From positions 2,232,001 to 2,296,000 of the forward strand of contig NZ_LT960611.1 of the NCBI RefSeq assembly GCF_900233005.1: 64,000 nucleotides of DNA. Reading direction: 5' to 3'. The stretch's first letter is position 1; every line of letters starts with the position of its first letter. The notes under the pieces are model-generated. The model made no database searches, was not told the DNA's origin, and saw only the letters and a program-made list of their open reading frames with translations. Made by a program: the position numbers and the translations under genes. Below are positions 46,723 through 57,068 of the stretch, piece after piece. The DNA comes from Vibrio tapetis subsp. tapetis. GTDB taxonomy: Bacteria; Pseudomonadota; Gammaproteobacteria; Enterobacterales; Vibrionaceae.

Positions 46723-47268
46723 TTATGGGTTAAGTGGTTTAAATTTGAGCAACTGGCCTTTTGCACCGGTGATTTTTTGTAACTCTTTCACTTGTCGCTC
46801 AAGTTTGGGCTTAGATACATCAGGACCAATGATGACTCGAGAGTATCCGTTTTCTTGCTTTATGTGCGCTTGATAGCCACGCTTTTGTAAATCGGCAACG
46901 AGCTTCTTGGCGTTATCGACATTTTTAAGCGCCATCAATTGAATAATCCATGCACTGTCTTGATACTGGTTTTTCTCTGGGACCGTTTTTTCAACCACAA
47001 CAAGCTGTTCGGCTTTTGACGATTCACCCGCAGCTTCTGGCTGAATCGTGATCTCAACTGGCGACTCAGGTAAAGAGACGTCGTCTTCTATCGGATCAAG
47101 TACCTCGAAAGACTCGACCTCACTTTCTTGTACCGGCTTAATCGGAATGCTCGCCAGATCTTCTTGGTAATGCTCTTTTTTACCATCCAATACGTCGGGC
47201 AGCACGATGACGCCGACAGCGACAAGAATAATTGTTCCGACAAGTCGACTTTGAAATTTACTGGCCAT
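46723..47268 (-). CDS. dedD: SPOR-domain protein DedD
   Basis: The 181-aa protein has an N-terminal transmembrane helix (LVGTIILVAVGVIVLPDVLDG), a linker rich in Glu and Pro, and a C-terminal SPOR domain (DSAWIIQLMALKNVDNAKKLVADLQKRGYQAHIK) that binds denuded glycan at the septum. It lies between cvpA and folC, the expected position. Its start overlaps folC by 11 bp. Confidence 0.93.
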   Translation of the reverse strand: MASKFQSRLVGTIILVAVGVIVLPDVLDGKKEHYQEDLASIPIKPVQESEVESFEVLDPIEDDVSLPESPVEITIQPEAAGESSKAEQLVVVEKTVPEKNQYQDSAWIIQLMALKNVDNAKKLVADLQKRGYQAHIKQENGYSRVIIGPDVSKPKLERQVKELQKITGAKGQLLKFKPLNP

Positions 47269-48532
47269 CCGTCTCCCTTTTATTTTCCCAGTGCTCTAAC
47301 ACCGCACCAACGGTATGAAATGAACCTACTACAACAACAAGATCGTTTTCATCTGCCGCTTCAATAGCAGAGTTAAATGCCTCGACTGGATTTGTAAACT
47401 TGCCTGCAAACTGAGTCAGGTGTGGAATCAGTTCTTCAACAGTTGCCGCTCTTGGCCCCTCTAATGACGCTGGATACCAAATAGGCGAAAGCTGAGATAA
47501 GGTCGCTAACGTTGCTTCAATGTCTTTGTCATGCAGCATAGCGACAACCAGATGCAGTTTAATGTCTGTATAACGCTTTTGCAGTTGATCAACCAAATAT
47601 TGCGCAGAGTGCGGGTTATGCGCAACGTCCAACAACACTTTTGGTCTGTCACTCAATTGCTGCATTCGACCGGATAATTTTGCCTGCTTTAGTCCATTGA
47701 CAATATTCATGTCTGTTAGTTCTAGCTCAGCACATCCTAGCGCCATAATTGCCGTTGCGGCATTAGGAAGTGGTAAGCCCGGTACAGGAAGATCATCCAA
47801 CGTAAAGTTGCCTGATTTCCACGTCCACTTATCACCCTGCTGCAAATAGCTAAACTGGATACCTACTTGATGTAATTGAGCACCGATGTCGTCTGCGTGA
47901 CCAGCAACCGTTGCCGGCGCTTTAGGTTGACCACATATGGCCGGTTTACCCGAACGGAAGATACCCGCTTTTTCGTAACCGATAACGTTAATGTCATCGC
48001 CTAACCAATCGACATGATCAACCGCTAAACTGGTGATCACCGAGACATCATGGTCAACCACGTTCGTCGCATCTAGGCGGCCACCTAAGCCTACTTCCAA
48101 TAATACGACTTCTACTTGCTCCGTTTGAAATAATCTCAAAGCAGCTAAAGTGCCATATTCAAAGAAACTTAAACTAATTTCACCACGTTGCTGTTCGATA
48201 AAATCGAATGCTTGGCTGTGTTTTTCTTCAGGCAGTTCTTCACCGTTTATTCGAACTCGTTCTGTATAACGAATGAGGTGAGGAGAGCTATAAACTCCAA
48301 CTGAGTAACCCGCGTCGAGCAATATTGCTTCCATTAACGCGCAGGTTGAACCTTTGCCATTCGTTCCGGCAACGGTAATAACGATAGGAGCAGGCTTAAT
48401 TAGGGAGGCTCGCTGTGCAACAGCTTGAGAACGCTCCAATCCGAGATCGATAGCGCTAGTATGGATATTTTCTAAATAATGAAGCCACATCGAAAGAGGT
48501 GATGTGGCTTTAGGTACTGTAATTTGACTCAT
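47258..48532 (-). CDS. folC: Bifunctional folylpolyglutamate/dihydrofolate synthase
   Basis: I use the MSQITVPKATSPL start at 48532, five codons inside the longest frame. The 424-aa enzyme has the ATP loop VAGTNGKGSTCALMEAIL and the Mur-ligase-like region (VEVVLLEVGLGGRLDATN, VLLDVAHNPHSAQYL). It adds glutamate to folate and makes dihydrofolate. The gene is coupled to dedD downstream and accD upstream. Confidence 0.95.
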   Translation of the reverse strand: MSQITVPKATSPLSMWLHYLENIHTSAIDLGLERSQAVAQRASLIKPAPIVITVAGTNGKGSTCALMEAILLDAGYSVGVYSSPHLIRYTERVRINGEELPEEKHSQAFDFIEQQRGEISLSFFEYGTLAALRLFQTEQVEVVLLEVGLGGRLDATNVVDHDVSVITSLAVDHVDWLGDDINVIGYEKAGIFRSGKPAICGQPKAPATVAGHADDIGAQLHQVGIQFSYLQQGDKWTWKSGNFTLDDLPVPGLPLPNAATAIMALGCAELELTDMNIVNGLKQAKLSGRMQQLSDRPKVLLDVAHNPHSAQYLVDQLQKRYTDIKLHLVVAMLHDKDIEATLATLSQLSPIWYPASLEGPRAATVEELIPHLTQFAGKFTNPVEAFNSAIEAADENDLVVVVGSFHTVGAVLEHWENKRETDGQ

Positions 48533-48573
48533 TAAAACGTTAACCAATCCGAAAGGGTTGTTTTATGAGTACT

Positions 48574-49500
48574 TTACTCTTTTTCTTCGACAACTGGTAC
48601 TTCGTATTCTTCCTTAGCTGGAGAATCGTTAACCGAAACCACCATAGGAGAATCAACACCCGTCATTTTAGCCAATAAGCCACCAATGCGTTGACGCATT
48701 TCACGACGGTCTACAATCATGTCAATTGCGCCGTGATCAAGTAAAAACTCACTGCGCTGGAAACCTTCAGGAAGGTCTTCGCGAACGGTTTGTTCAATAA
48801 CTCGACGACCAGCAAAACCAATCAGCGCTTTAGGTTCACCAATGTTGATATCACCCAACATTGCTAAACTGGCTGAAACACCACCCATCGTTGGATCGGT
48901 CATTACTGAGAAGAATGGCAAGCCCTTTTGAGACAAACGCTCTAGTGCCGCACTGGTTTTCGCCATTTGCATCAGAGACATCAATGCCTCTTGCATACGA
49001 GCACCACCACTGGCAGAAAAACAAACCAAACCACAGTTATTTTCAATGGCTGCTTCAACCGCACGCACGAATCGTGCGCCGACAACAGAACCCATTGAGC
49101 CACCCATGAAGGAGAATTCAAATGCACAAGCAACAACCGGAATTCCAAGCAATTCGCCTTGCATTACAACCAAAGCGTCTTTCTCGCCACTTTTCTTTTG
49201 TGCAACAGAAATACGCTCTTTGTAACGCTTAGTATCTTTGAATTTCAGTTTATCTCTAGGTTCTAGCTCATTAGCCAGTTCCACGCGATTATCTTGATCC
49301 AAGAAACCTTCTAAACGGCGACGTGCTCCTACTCGCATGTGATGATCACATTTCGGACACACTTCTAGGTTACGCTCTAATTCAGCGTAATAAAGTACCT
49401 GCTCGCAAGAGGTACATTTTGTCCACACACCCTCTGGGATGGATGCTTTACGTGAACTCGCAATACTGCTTTTATTAAAAATCTTTTCAAGCCAACTCAT
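48574..49500 (-). CDS. accD: Acetyl-CoA carboxylase carboxyltransferase subunit beta
   Basis: The 308-aa protein has the four-Cys zinc ribbon ([28 protein letters not shown]) and the crotonase-like core ([16 protein letters not shown] sequence, [23 protein letters not shown]). It acts with AccA to carboxylate acetyl-CoA for fatty acid synthesis. It lies upstream of folC as in E. coli. A short acidic tail follows the core. Confidence 0.97.
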   Translation of the reverse strand: MSWLEKIFNKSSIASSRKASIPEGVWTKCTSCEQVLYYAELERNLEVCPKCDHHMRVGARRRLEGFLDQDNRVELANELEPRDKLKFKDTKRYKERISVAQKKSGEKDALVVMQGELLGIPVVACAFEFSFMGGSMGSVVGARFVRAVEAAIENNCGLVCFSASGGARMQEALMSLMQMAKTSAALERLSQKGLPFFSVMTDPTMGGVSASLAMLGDINIGEPKALIGFAGRRVIEQTVREDLPEGFQRSEFLLDHGAIDMIVDRREMRQRIGGLLAKMTGVDSPMVVSVNDSPAKEEYEVPVVEEKE

Positions 49501-49692
49501 CGAAGACCTTTTCTCTCAACTCTTTCGCCTCATTGCAAAAGATATAAATTTAGAATCTGCGTCAGGATTAAACCACAATATTGGGCTACTGTGGATCAAA
49601 AACTGGTTGTACCTATTTTAGGACAGCGATAATGTCGATAAATTGCACCTTTTCAACTGCTTTGGTTCACAGTTTTGTGTCAAATTATCGCA

Positions 49693-50484
49693 CTACAGGG
49701 TCTCAGGAAGAAACAGAGGTCCAATAGGTTCCGAAGGCAGGTCAAAATGTTCGGGATAGTCGACGTCAACTAAGTACAAACCTTCGGCTTTAGCCGTTGC
49801 ACTTGCTAGCTTTCGATCTTTCGATTCTAATAACCATTTGAACCATTCCGGCTCTTGTTCACCCCGACCTACCGTGATCAAACTGCCTGTTATATTTCTC
49901 ACCATGTGATGAACGAAAGCATTCGCCTTGATATCAATTACCACATAATGACCATGACGTGTCACGTTCAAATGAATCATATTCCGCCAAGGGCTTCGGG
50001 ACTGGCAATGAATCGCTCGAAACGAAGTGAAATCATTTTCACCAAGTAAGTACTGCCCCGCTAATTGCATTCTTTCTACATCGAGTTCGCCATGATAATG
50101 GCTGATGCCTTTTGATAGAATACCCGGACGAAATGCATGATTATAGATCACGTAACGATAACGCCTGGCGGTTGCTGTAAATCGAGCGTGAAACTCATCA
50201 GGAACTTCTTTTGCCCATCGCACCGCGATATCTTTTGGCATGTTGGTGTTTGCACCCATGGTCCACGAGGTAAGCTTCCTTACTGCTGTGGTATCAAAGT
50301 GTACTACTTGCCCTGTTCCATGAACTCCAGCGTCTGTACGCCCCGCACACTGCACTTCTACAGGATGATTTGCCACAATAGACAAAGCTTTTTCCAACTT
50401 TTCCTGCACACTTACTACGTCGCGCTGCTTCTGCCAGCCGTAATATTTTGCACCATCGTACTCTATGCCTAATGCTATGCGCAT
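49693..50484 (-). CDS. truA: tRNA pseudouridine(38-40) synthase TruA
   Basis: The start at 50484 ([20 protein letters not shown]) is seven codons inside the longest frame and matches family starts. The catalytic Asp lies in [18 protein letters not shown]. The 263-aa enzyme makes pseudouridine in the anticodon stem at positions 38-40. It is separated from fimV by a terminator and lies before accD. Confidence 0.96.
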   Translation of the reverse strand: MRIALGIEYDGAKYYGWQKQRDVVSVQEKLEKALSIVANHPVEVQCAGRTDAGVHGTGQVVHFDTTAVRKLTSWTMGANTNMPKDIAVRWAKEVPDEFHARFTATARRYRYVIYNHAFRPGILSKGISHYHGELDVERMQLAGQYLLGENDFTSFRAIHCQSRSPWRNMIHLNVTRHGHYVVIDIKANAFVHHMVRNITGSLITVGRGEQEPEWFKWLLESKDRKLASATAKAEGLYLVDVDYPEHFDLPSEPIGPLFLPETL

Positions 50485-50532
50485 CTTTATCATCCTCTTT
50501 ACCAAAACGGGGTGAGTATAATACCAACCAAT

Positions 50533-50563
50533 AAAAATGCCAGCTTGCTTTCGCTCACTGGCA
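50533..50563 (-). terminator. Terminator after fimV
   Basis: On the minus strand TGCCAG and CTGGCA enclose a loop that can itself pair weakly (GAGCGAAAGC), then TTTTTATT follows, about 25 bp after the fimV stop. Confidence 0.7.
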
Positions 50564-50587
50564 CTTGTTTATCTGGCTAAAGGCACT

Positions 50588-53500
50588 CTATGACTTATTC
50601 AATTTGTCGATAAGTGCTTTAGCTTCTCTGCGAACCTCATCATCACCGTAAACAATCGATTCTTCTAATAGCTTAATCGCACCTTCAGTATCGTTCATTT
50701 CGACGTATATTTTGGCTAAGTCTAGCTTTCCAGCGGCTTCACTGTTGTCATCAACATCAAAGGGTTCTACTTCTCCGAGCACGTCTGGGAACTCATTCAA
50801 GCCAACGTCTAATTCAAGCTCTTGAGCATCTAGATCTGGCTTTTCAACTTCCGCTTCTTCTCGTTCAACCTGAGCCATTAGCTCGTCTACACTCATGAAC
50901 GAAGGTTCTTCTTCTTGTTGATTTGAAACATCAGGTTGGTTCGACCAATCTTCGGCATCAAGCTGTGGCTCGTCAAACGCGTCGGTATTGCCCCAAACTT
51001 CTTGATCTTCTTCCGGCACATCTTCAGATATAGAGGCTTGTTGTTCAGGAGTCAGGTTGAAGCCGTTCCAATCTTCACCACCGACATCAAGCATGGCTTC
51101 AATATCGAGTCCTGCACTGTCTATCGTTTTACTGTCTAGCGGCTGATCGAAGGCTGGGAAATCACTCGTTGATGGTTCAGATAACAGTTCGGCTACTGTT
51201 GCTGATTCATCAAACTGCTCAATTTCTTGCGCACTGATGGTACGCTCTGAAGCAGCAGGCACCTCACTCGCTGGCGCGTCTGGAGCTGCTGTTTCTGAGC
51301 TATCTAGTTCAAGGTCAATAGCATCTAATGCTGACTCTTCATCGAACACTCCTAGCTCATCATCACCAATTTCAGGTAATTCTAGCTCTGGCGATGCAAC
51401 CTCTTCAGGTGCGAGCTCTGCGGGTTCAAGGTCAATGGCGTCTAACGCCGACTCTTCATCGAACACTCCTAGCTCATCATCACCAATTTCTGGTAATTCT
51501 AGCTCTGACGACGCGACCTCTTCATGTGCGGTTTCAGGCGCTTGCTGAGTTTCAATTTCTGGCTGTGGTGTTTCAGTGGCGGTCGTCTCTTCTTCAGAGA
51601 TCTCCGCATCAAACGTTTCCGCCTCTGGTTGAGCGAACTCTTCTGGTGCGAGCTCTGCGGGTTCAAGGTCAATGGCGTCTAACGCCGACTCTTCATCGAA
51701 CACTCCTAGCTCATCATCACCAATTTCTGGTAATTCTAGCTCTGACGACGCGACCTCTTCAGGTGTGGTTTCAGGCGCTTGCTGAGTTTCAATTTCTGGC
51801 TGTGGTGTTTCAGTGGCTGCAGTCTCTTCTTCAGAGATCTCCGCATCAAACGTTTCCGCGTCTGGTTGAGCGAACTCTTCTGGTGTCAGCTCTGCGGGTT
51901 CAAGGTCAATGGCGTCTAACGCCGACTCTTCATCGAACACCCCTAGCTCATCATCACCAATTTCTGGTAACTCTAGCTCTGGCGACGCGACTTCTTCAGG
52001 TTCTGTTTCAGGCGTTTGCTGAGTGTCAGCTTCAGTAGAAGACGCTAAAGCTTCCTCTACTGGAGTACTGTCTACGACATCATCCAGTTCGTCTAAATTT
52101 ACATCATCAAAATCCCAATCATCATCTTGAGGCATACCAAATTCATTTTGTATGGCTTCAGGCATTGGATCTGTAGGGACATTTGATTCTGATTCAGCCG
52201 CTTCAGGAGTTGCTGGCTCTGGCGTTTCTTCTAACGGCGCAGGTTCAGCTGCTTCAGGAACCACTGGGTCTGGCGCTTCTTCTACCGGCACAGGTTCAGC
52301 CGCTTCAGGAGCCGATGGCTCTGGCGTTTCTTCTAACGGCGCAGGTTCAGCCGCTTCAGGAACCGCTGGCTCTGGCGTTTCTTCTAACGACGCGGGTTCA
52401 GCCGCTTCAGGAGCTGCTGGCTCTGGCGTTTCTTCTAACGGCGCAGGTTCAGCCGCTTCAGGAACCGCTGGCTCTGGCGTTTCTTCTACCGATGCAGATT
52501 CAGCCGCTTCAGGAGCTGCTGGCTCTGGCGTTTCTTCTAACGGCGCAGGTTCAGCTGCTTCAGGAACCACTGGCTCTGGCGCTTCTTCTACCGGCACAGG
52601 TTCAGCCGCTTCAGGAGCCGATGGCTCTGGCGTTTCTTCTACTGGTGCTGGCTCAGCGACGTCAGGCTCTGGAGATGCTTGTTCTTGGGCTTCCAGTTGC
52701 GCTTCTTCAAACCCAGGTAGCACCAGCTCTTCATCATCACCGTCATCGTCTTGTTCTGTGAACGCTTCGGCTTGCCAATCCTCGACTGGTTCTGACAATT
52801 CAGATTCAGGGGACATTGAAGTCTGCAATGCACTTTCATCTAAAGACTTAGTAGCGACATCACTAACATCTGAGTTAAATTCACTCGTTTCAGATGCATC
52901 GTTATTTTCGACACCTTGATTCGCGGGCTCTTCAGTAATGAAACTGTTGACTTCATCTTCATCAGATTCAGCCGTTTCTGGCTCAGGTAAAGGCTCTTGT
53001 TCTAACGAGTTTGATGAATCCAGATCATGATTCTCTCCCATCAATGCATCAAGCGGCTCGTCTTCATGACCTTTTAGAGAGAAAGCCGAACTAGGATCAT
53101 CAATAGGAGCTGGCTGATAATCACTGGCGTCATCTAGTGCTGTCGTTTCATCTGAAATATCGCCTTCAGGTTCAGTCTGCTCTTTCGCTTGATCTAATTG
53201 CTGCTCAAATGATGGCGCCTGCTCGAGCGAAGAGGATTCATCTTGAGGGGCTAATTGATCTTGAGGGTCTAATTGACCTTCCGATTCAAAACTTATTTCG
53301 TCTAAATCGTTTTCCAAATCAGAGGCAGAGTCGAGAAGTTCCTCTTCGAGCCCATCAAACACATCATCCAACAAGTCAGTACTATCGGAATCAACGACAG
53401 ATTTGTTGTCTTCGCCCAACACATCTTCCAGTAGATCGGTACTGTCTTGAGCAAGTTCGGGAATATCGTCGTGCTCATCTAATACGTCATCTAGTAAATC

Positions 53501-55807
53501 GATGCTGTTCTGATCAAGCACTGGGGTATCTTCGCTTTCGCCTAAGACATCATCCAGTAAGTCGATGCTGTTCTGATCAAGCTCTGGCGTATCCTCGCTT
53601 TCGCCTAAGACATCATCCAGTAAGTCGATGCTATTCTGATCAAGCTCTGGGGTATCTTCGCTTTCGCCCAAGACGTCATCCAGTAAATCGATGCTGTTCT
53701 GATCAAGCTCTGGGGTATCTTCGCTTTCGCCTAAGACGTCATCCAGCAAATCGATGCTGTTCTGATCAAGCTCTGGCGTATCTTCACTTTCGCCTAAGAC
53801 GTCATCCAGTAAGTCGATGCTGTTCTGGTCAAGCTCTGGGGTATCTTCGCTTTCGCCTAAGACGTCATCCAGTAAGTCGATGCTGTTCTGGTCAAGCTCT
53901 GGGGTATCTTCGCTTTCGCCTAAGACGTCATCAAGCAAGTCGATGCTGTTCTGGTCAAGCTCTGGGGTATCTTCGCTTTCGCCTAAGACGTCATCCAGTA
54001 AGTCAATGCTGTTCTGATCAAGCTCTGGGGTATCGCTTTCACCTAAGACGTCATCCAGTAAGTCGATACTGTTTTGGTCAAGTTCAGAGCTTGACTCAGA
54101 ACCCGCCTCTGTAATTAGATCGTCAATTGAGTCTTGATCATCACTCAAATCGAAATCGGTACCCATCAGTTCATTGATTAAATCATCATCTGATTGTTCA
54201 GCGCTCGAGTTCTCAGCCAATAGATCATCAATTTCCGACGCATCAGCTTCTGAACTATCAGAATCGCCGTCAGATAGTAATGTACCAAAATCTAGATCGT
54301 CTTCGCCTTCTGTCGAATCTATTCCAGAGAAAAGATCGTCAAGCATTGATTGGTCAAGACTTTCAGCTTCAAGTTCTTCCGTTGGTGCATCTCCAGCAAG
54401 CAAGGCATCGATATCGTCATTCGACATACCCATGTCTTCGTCAGACAAATCAAACTCGCTATTAAGAAGATCGTCTCCCTGCTCAATTTCAGGTTCTATA
54501 CCGTCAAGTGCGCGTTCCATTTCATCAAGGCCAAGTGCTTGCTCATCGCCATCAACGCTGATGCCCGTCGCACTTGTATCCAAGTCAGAAACCTCTGAAC
54601 CCAGATCACCATCATCACCAATGCCCGCAAAGGGATCATCACCGTCTTCATCGTCTAAGTTGAAATCTAGATCGCCGTCATCTAAATTACCGAATATGTC
54701 ATCATCAGCCGCTTTATCCTCAGCAAGCTCCGATTCGTCACCGAATAATTCATCATCCAAATTCAGTTCAGAATCTTCGATTTCACCAATGAGTTCATCT
54801 TCTAAGTTAATTTCTTCGAGTTCATCAGTTGGCTCAGGTACTGGTTGTACAGGCACCTCTTTTTGTTCGACATCTTCGTCAGCATCATCACGTTTACGAT
54901 TAAGCAGCAGAACAACAAGTAAACCGATCAACAAACCAGGAATTAAGGCTAACGCCCCCAACAGCAGTGGATTAGACATGATGCGTTCCATCATAGAAGG
55001 CGCATTCTGCTGCATTTCAAGCTGCTTCATTCTTTCCGCAGCGAGCAGTTTCTCGACTTCTAGACGAATTCTATCTTCATCGCTAAGCTCTTCTTTGAGG
55101 TTCTCGACTTCATTTTGAACATCGGAAAGCATCAGTCTCAACTGGTGATTTTTTTCTTCCAGTGACATGAGCTCAGCTTCAGACATATCAAGTTTGTCTT
55201 TTAAAACGCCGGGAGCTGCATTGGTGTTGTTCTGTTTAACTGCCGACTCGGGCTTTGATGGCTCGACTTTAGCGGTCTGGCCTTTCGTAGAGTCAACTTG
55301 TGGTTTATCTGATGTTGATTTTTGCACTGCTGGCTTAGCAGCGGCATTTGATGTGGCTGGCTTAGTAACCGTGGTTGGCGTTTTGTTCAAGCGCGCCTGA
55401 TGAGCAGCCATGACTTTGACGGCATCTGCCGTCGACTCAGACTGAACTTGCTCTAATGAAGGTATTCTTAATGTACTGCTAGGAACCAGAGTATGAATAT
55501 TCTGATTTTCAAAAGCTTGTGGGTTTAAGCGATAAATAGCCAGCAAGGTTTGTTGGACAGAAAGACTATTAGCTGGCCTTAATTGGGTCGCGATACTCCA
55601 TAAAGTTTCATTGCCACCGGTTGGGCCATAAAACAAAGACGGTTCATTGGCCGAAGCACTCGGATTAAATTGCTCAGAAAATCGTGGCGAAGTGGTAACT
55701 TCACCATTGGTACCAATTATTCTGATAGCTTCAGCTTGGACTACTGAAATTTGAGTCGAGACTATCAGAAGCAAGGGCGTTAAAAAACGCTTAAGAAAAT
55801 GATGCAT
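50588..55807 (-). CDS. fimV: FimV-family protein with three in-frame repeat arrays
   Basis: The 1,739-aa protein has a signal peptide (MHHFLKRFLTPLLLIVSTQI), a LysM-like peptidoglycan-binding part (NETLWSIATQLRPANSLSVQ), a coiled coil, a transmembrane helix (LLGALALIPGLLIGLLVVLLL) and a very long acidic cytoplasmic region, ending in a TPR-like domain (KLDLAKIYVEMNDTEGAIKL). It organises the cell pole and twitching or flagellar machinery in Vibrio and Pseudomonas (HubP in Vibrio). The acidic region holds three tandem arrays: about ten units containing DQNSIDLLDDVLGES, 17-residue EEXPEP units, and long LPEIGDDELGVFDEESALDA units. It is monocistronic. Confidence 0.93.
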   Translation of the reverse strand: MHHFLKRFLTPLLLIVSTQISVVQAEAIRIIGTNGEVTTSPRFSEQFNPSASANEPSLFYGPTGGNETLWSIATQLRPANSLSVQQTLLAIYRLNPQAFENQNIHTLVPSSTLRIPSLEQVQSESTADAVKVMAAHQARLNKTPTTVTKPATSNAAAKPAVQKSTSDKPQVDSTKGQTAKVEPSKPESAVKQNNTNAAPGVLKDKLDMSEAELMSLEEKNHQLRLMLSDVQNEVENLKEELSDEDRIRLEVEKLLAAERMKQLEMQQNAPSMMERIMSNPLLLGALALIPGLLIGLLVVLLLNRKRDDADEDVEQKEVPVQPVPEPTDELEEINLEDELIGEIEDSELNLDDELFGDESELAEDKAADDDIFGNLDDGDLDFNLDDEDGDDPFAGIGDDGDLGSEVSDLDTSATGISVDGDEQALGLDEMERALDGIEPEIEQGDDLLNSEFDLSDEDMGMSNDDIDALLAGDAPTEELEAESLDQSMLDDLFSGIDSTEGEDDLDFGTLLSDGDSDSSEADASEIDDLLAENSSAEQSDDDLINELMGTDFDLSDDQDSIDDLITEAGSESSSELDQNSIDLLDDVLGESDTPELDQNSIDLLDDVLGESEDTPELDQNSIDLLDDVLGESEDTPELDQNSIDLLDDVLGESEDTPELDQNSIDLLDDVLGESEDTPELDQNSIDLLDDVLGESEDTPELDQNSIDLLDDVLGESEDTPELDQNSIDLLDDVLGESEDTPELDQNSIDLLDDVLGESEDTPVLDQNSIDLLDDVLDEHDDIPELAQDSTDLLEDVLGEDNKSVVDSDSTDLLDDVFDGLEEELLDSASDLENDLDEISFESEGQLDPQDQLAPQDESSSLEQAPSFEQQLDQAKEQTEPEGDISDETTALDDASDYQPAPIDDPSSAFSLKGHEDEPLDALMGENHDLDSSNSLEQEPLPEPETAESDEDEVNSFITEEPANQGVENNDASETSEFNSDVSDVATKSLDESALQTSMSPESELSEPVEDWQAEAFTEQDDDGDDEELVLPGFEEAQLEAQEQASPEPDVAEPAPVEETPEPSAPEAAEPVPVEEAPEPVVPEAAEPAPLEETPEPAAPEAAESASVEETPEPAVPEAAEPAPLEETPEPAAPEAAEPASLEETPEPAVPEAAEPAPLEETPEPSAPEAAEPVPVEEAPDPVVPEAAEPAPLEETPEPATPEAAESESNVPTDPMPEAIQNEFGMPQDDDWDFDDVNLDELDDVVDSTPVEEALASSTEADTQQTPETEPEEVASPELELPEIGDDELGVFDEESALDAIDLEPAELTPEEFAQPDAETFDAEISEEETAATETPQPEIETQQAPETTPEEVASSELELPEIGDDELGVFDEESALDAIDLEPAELAPEEFAQPEAETFDAEISEEETTATETPQPEIETQQAPETAHEEVASSELELPEIGDDELGVFDEESALDAIDLEPAELAPEEVASPELELPEIGDDELGVFDEESALDAIDLELDSSETAAPDAPASEVPAASERTISAQEIEQFDESATVAELLSEPSTSDFPAFDQPLDSKTIDSAGLDIEAMLDVGGEDWNGFNLTPEQQASISEDVPEEDQEVWGNTDAFDEPQLDAEDWSNQPDVSNQQEEEPSFMSVDELMAQVEREEAEVEKPDLDAQELELDVGLNEFPDVLGEVEPFDVDDNSEAAGKLDLAKIYVEMNDTEGAIKLLEESIVYGDDEVRREAKALIDKLNKS
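51290..52010. repeat. Long tandem repeats in fimV (DDELGVFDEESALDAIDLE units)
   Basis: Four copies of a segment coding for GDDELGVFDEESALDAIDLE recur, at intervals up to about 81 residues (about 240 bp) with shorter spacings at one end. They are nearly identical in DNA, so they probably arose by recent duplication. Confidence 0.8.
52190..52650. repeat. 51-bp tandem repeats in fimV (EEXPEPXXPEAAEP units)
   Basis: About nine 17-codon units of the form EETPEPAAPEAAEPAPL follow one another. Synonymous differences between units show that some are older than others. Confidence 0.85.
53480..54080. repeat. 63-bp tandem repeats in fimV (about ten units)
   Basis: About ten units of 21 codons (DQNSIDLLDDVLGES plus a short acidic part) repeat with one 60-bp unit. 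Divergent copies flank both ends. These are coding repeats, not a CRISPR array; there are no unique spacers. Confidence 0.92.
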
Positions 55808-55973
55808 ATAAGGTCAGCTTTCTTGCTCTGTATGACTGAATAATAATGTGATCTACTAAATATATCGGATAAATACTGTAAAACTATAGGGTCAGACGTA
55901 AAAAATGTGTGTCTAGCTTGATATTCGTACCATTCTGATTCAAAAAAAAGCCATTAGTACAAATATCCAGCAC

Positions 55974-56005
55974 AAAAAAACCTTACATACAGAGTGTATG
56001 TAAGG
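55974..56005 (-). terminator. Terminator after asd
   Basis: CCTTACATAC and GTATGTAAGG form a perfect 10-bp stem around AGAGT; on the minus strand it is followed by TTTTTTTG, 50 bp after the asd stop. Confidence 0.9.
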
Positions 56006-56054
56006 CCTACCCATTTATCTATTCTTCTTTAAGCTAAGTTCTACTCGACTCAAA

Positions 56055-57068
56055 TTAGAAATAATCGCGGATCAGAACTTCCGCAATTTGCACTGCATTT
56101 GTTGCCGCGCCTTTACGGACGTTATCCGCAACCACCCACATGTTAACGCCACTGTGATGGCTGATATCGGCACGAATTCGTCCAACCATGACGTGATCTT
56201 TACCACCAGCATCTCGTACTTGTGTTGGGAAGTCGTTGTCTTTAAACACTTCCACACCGTCCGCATCAGTCAAAAGCTGAATCACGTGATCTGCACCAAT
56301 TGGCATGCGTGTTTCAATGTGTAAGGACTCTGAATGACCGTAAAATACTGGAACTCGAACACAGGTTGGGTTCACCATGATAGAGTCATCGTTCAGAATT
56401 TTTTGCGTTTCCCAAACCATTTTCATTTCTTCTCGGGTGTAACCATTCTCAACAAATTCATCAATTTGCGGAATGCAGTTAAACGCGATTTGTTGGTTAA
56501 AGGCATTTTGCTCCGCTGGGCGGCCGTTCAACAAGCTTGCCGTTTGGCCTGCTAGTTCATCGATACCTGCCTTTCCTGCGCCAGAAACTGACTGGTAAGT
56601 AGATACGTTAATACGCTCAATTCCTACTTCATCATGAATAGGCTTAAGAGCCACTAACATTTGGATAGTTGAACAATTCGGGTTGGCAATGATATTACGG
56701 TTACGAAATTCAGCAATCGCTTCAGGGTTCACTTCCGGAATAACCAGCGGTACATCGTAGTCGTAACGGAACTTAGAGGTGTTATCGATAACCACAACGC
56801 CTTCATCGGCTGCAATGGGCGCCCATTTCTCTGACAGATCACCGCCTGCGGAAAACAATGCTATGTGAACTTGAGACCAGTCGAAATCTTCAACATTCTG
56901 AACTTGCACAGTTTTACCATTAAAGCGCGCAGTTTTGCCTTCGCTTCGCTCACTTGCTAGCAAGAAAATTTCACCTACAGGGAAGTTTCTTTCTTGCAGA
57001 ACTTCAAGGATAGTTTCACCGACTGCGCCTGTTGCACCTAATACTGCAACGTTAAATTCTTGGCTCAT
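56055..57068 (-). CDS. asd: Aspartate-semialdehyde dehydrogenase
   Basis: The 337-aa enzyme has the NADP-binding loop [14 protein letters not shown], the active-site Cys in [16 protein letters not shown] and the active-site [17 protein letters not shown]. It makes aspartate semialdehyde for lysine, threonine, methionine and cell wall synthesis. It stands where E. coli has the usg gene; the catalytic Cys shows it should be active. It overlaps pdxB by 17 bp. Confidence 0.93.
   Translation of the reverse strand: MSQEFNVAVLGATGAVGETILEVLQERNFPVGEIFLLASERSEGKTARFNGKTVQVQNVEDFDWSQVHIALFSAGGDLSEKWAPIAADEGVVVIDNTSKFRYDYDVPLVIPEVNPEAIAEFRNRNIIANPNCSTIQMLVALKPIHDEVGIERINVSTYQSVSGAGKAGIDELAGQTASLLNGRPAEQNAFNQQIAFNCIPQIDEFVENGYTREEMKMVWETQKILNDDSIMVNPTCVRVPVFYGHSESLHIETRMPIGADHVIQLLTDADGVEVFKDNDFPTQVRDAGGKDHVMVGRIRADISHHSGVNMWVVADNVRKGAATNAVQIAEVLIRDYF

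Noticed and set aside
53480..54080. A CRISPR-like array of regular repeats
   Set aside because: The period is 63 bp with no unique spacers, and the repeats stay in the fimV reading frame.
53137..54114. Long plus-strand frames opposite fimV (325, 314, 255 and 236 codons at 51.3-55.1 kb)
   Set aside because: They are shadows of the repetitive fimV gene; they consist of short repeated words (such as SSSKSMLFWSSSG) and have no ribosome binding sites.
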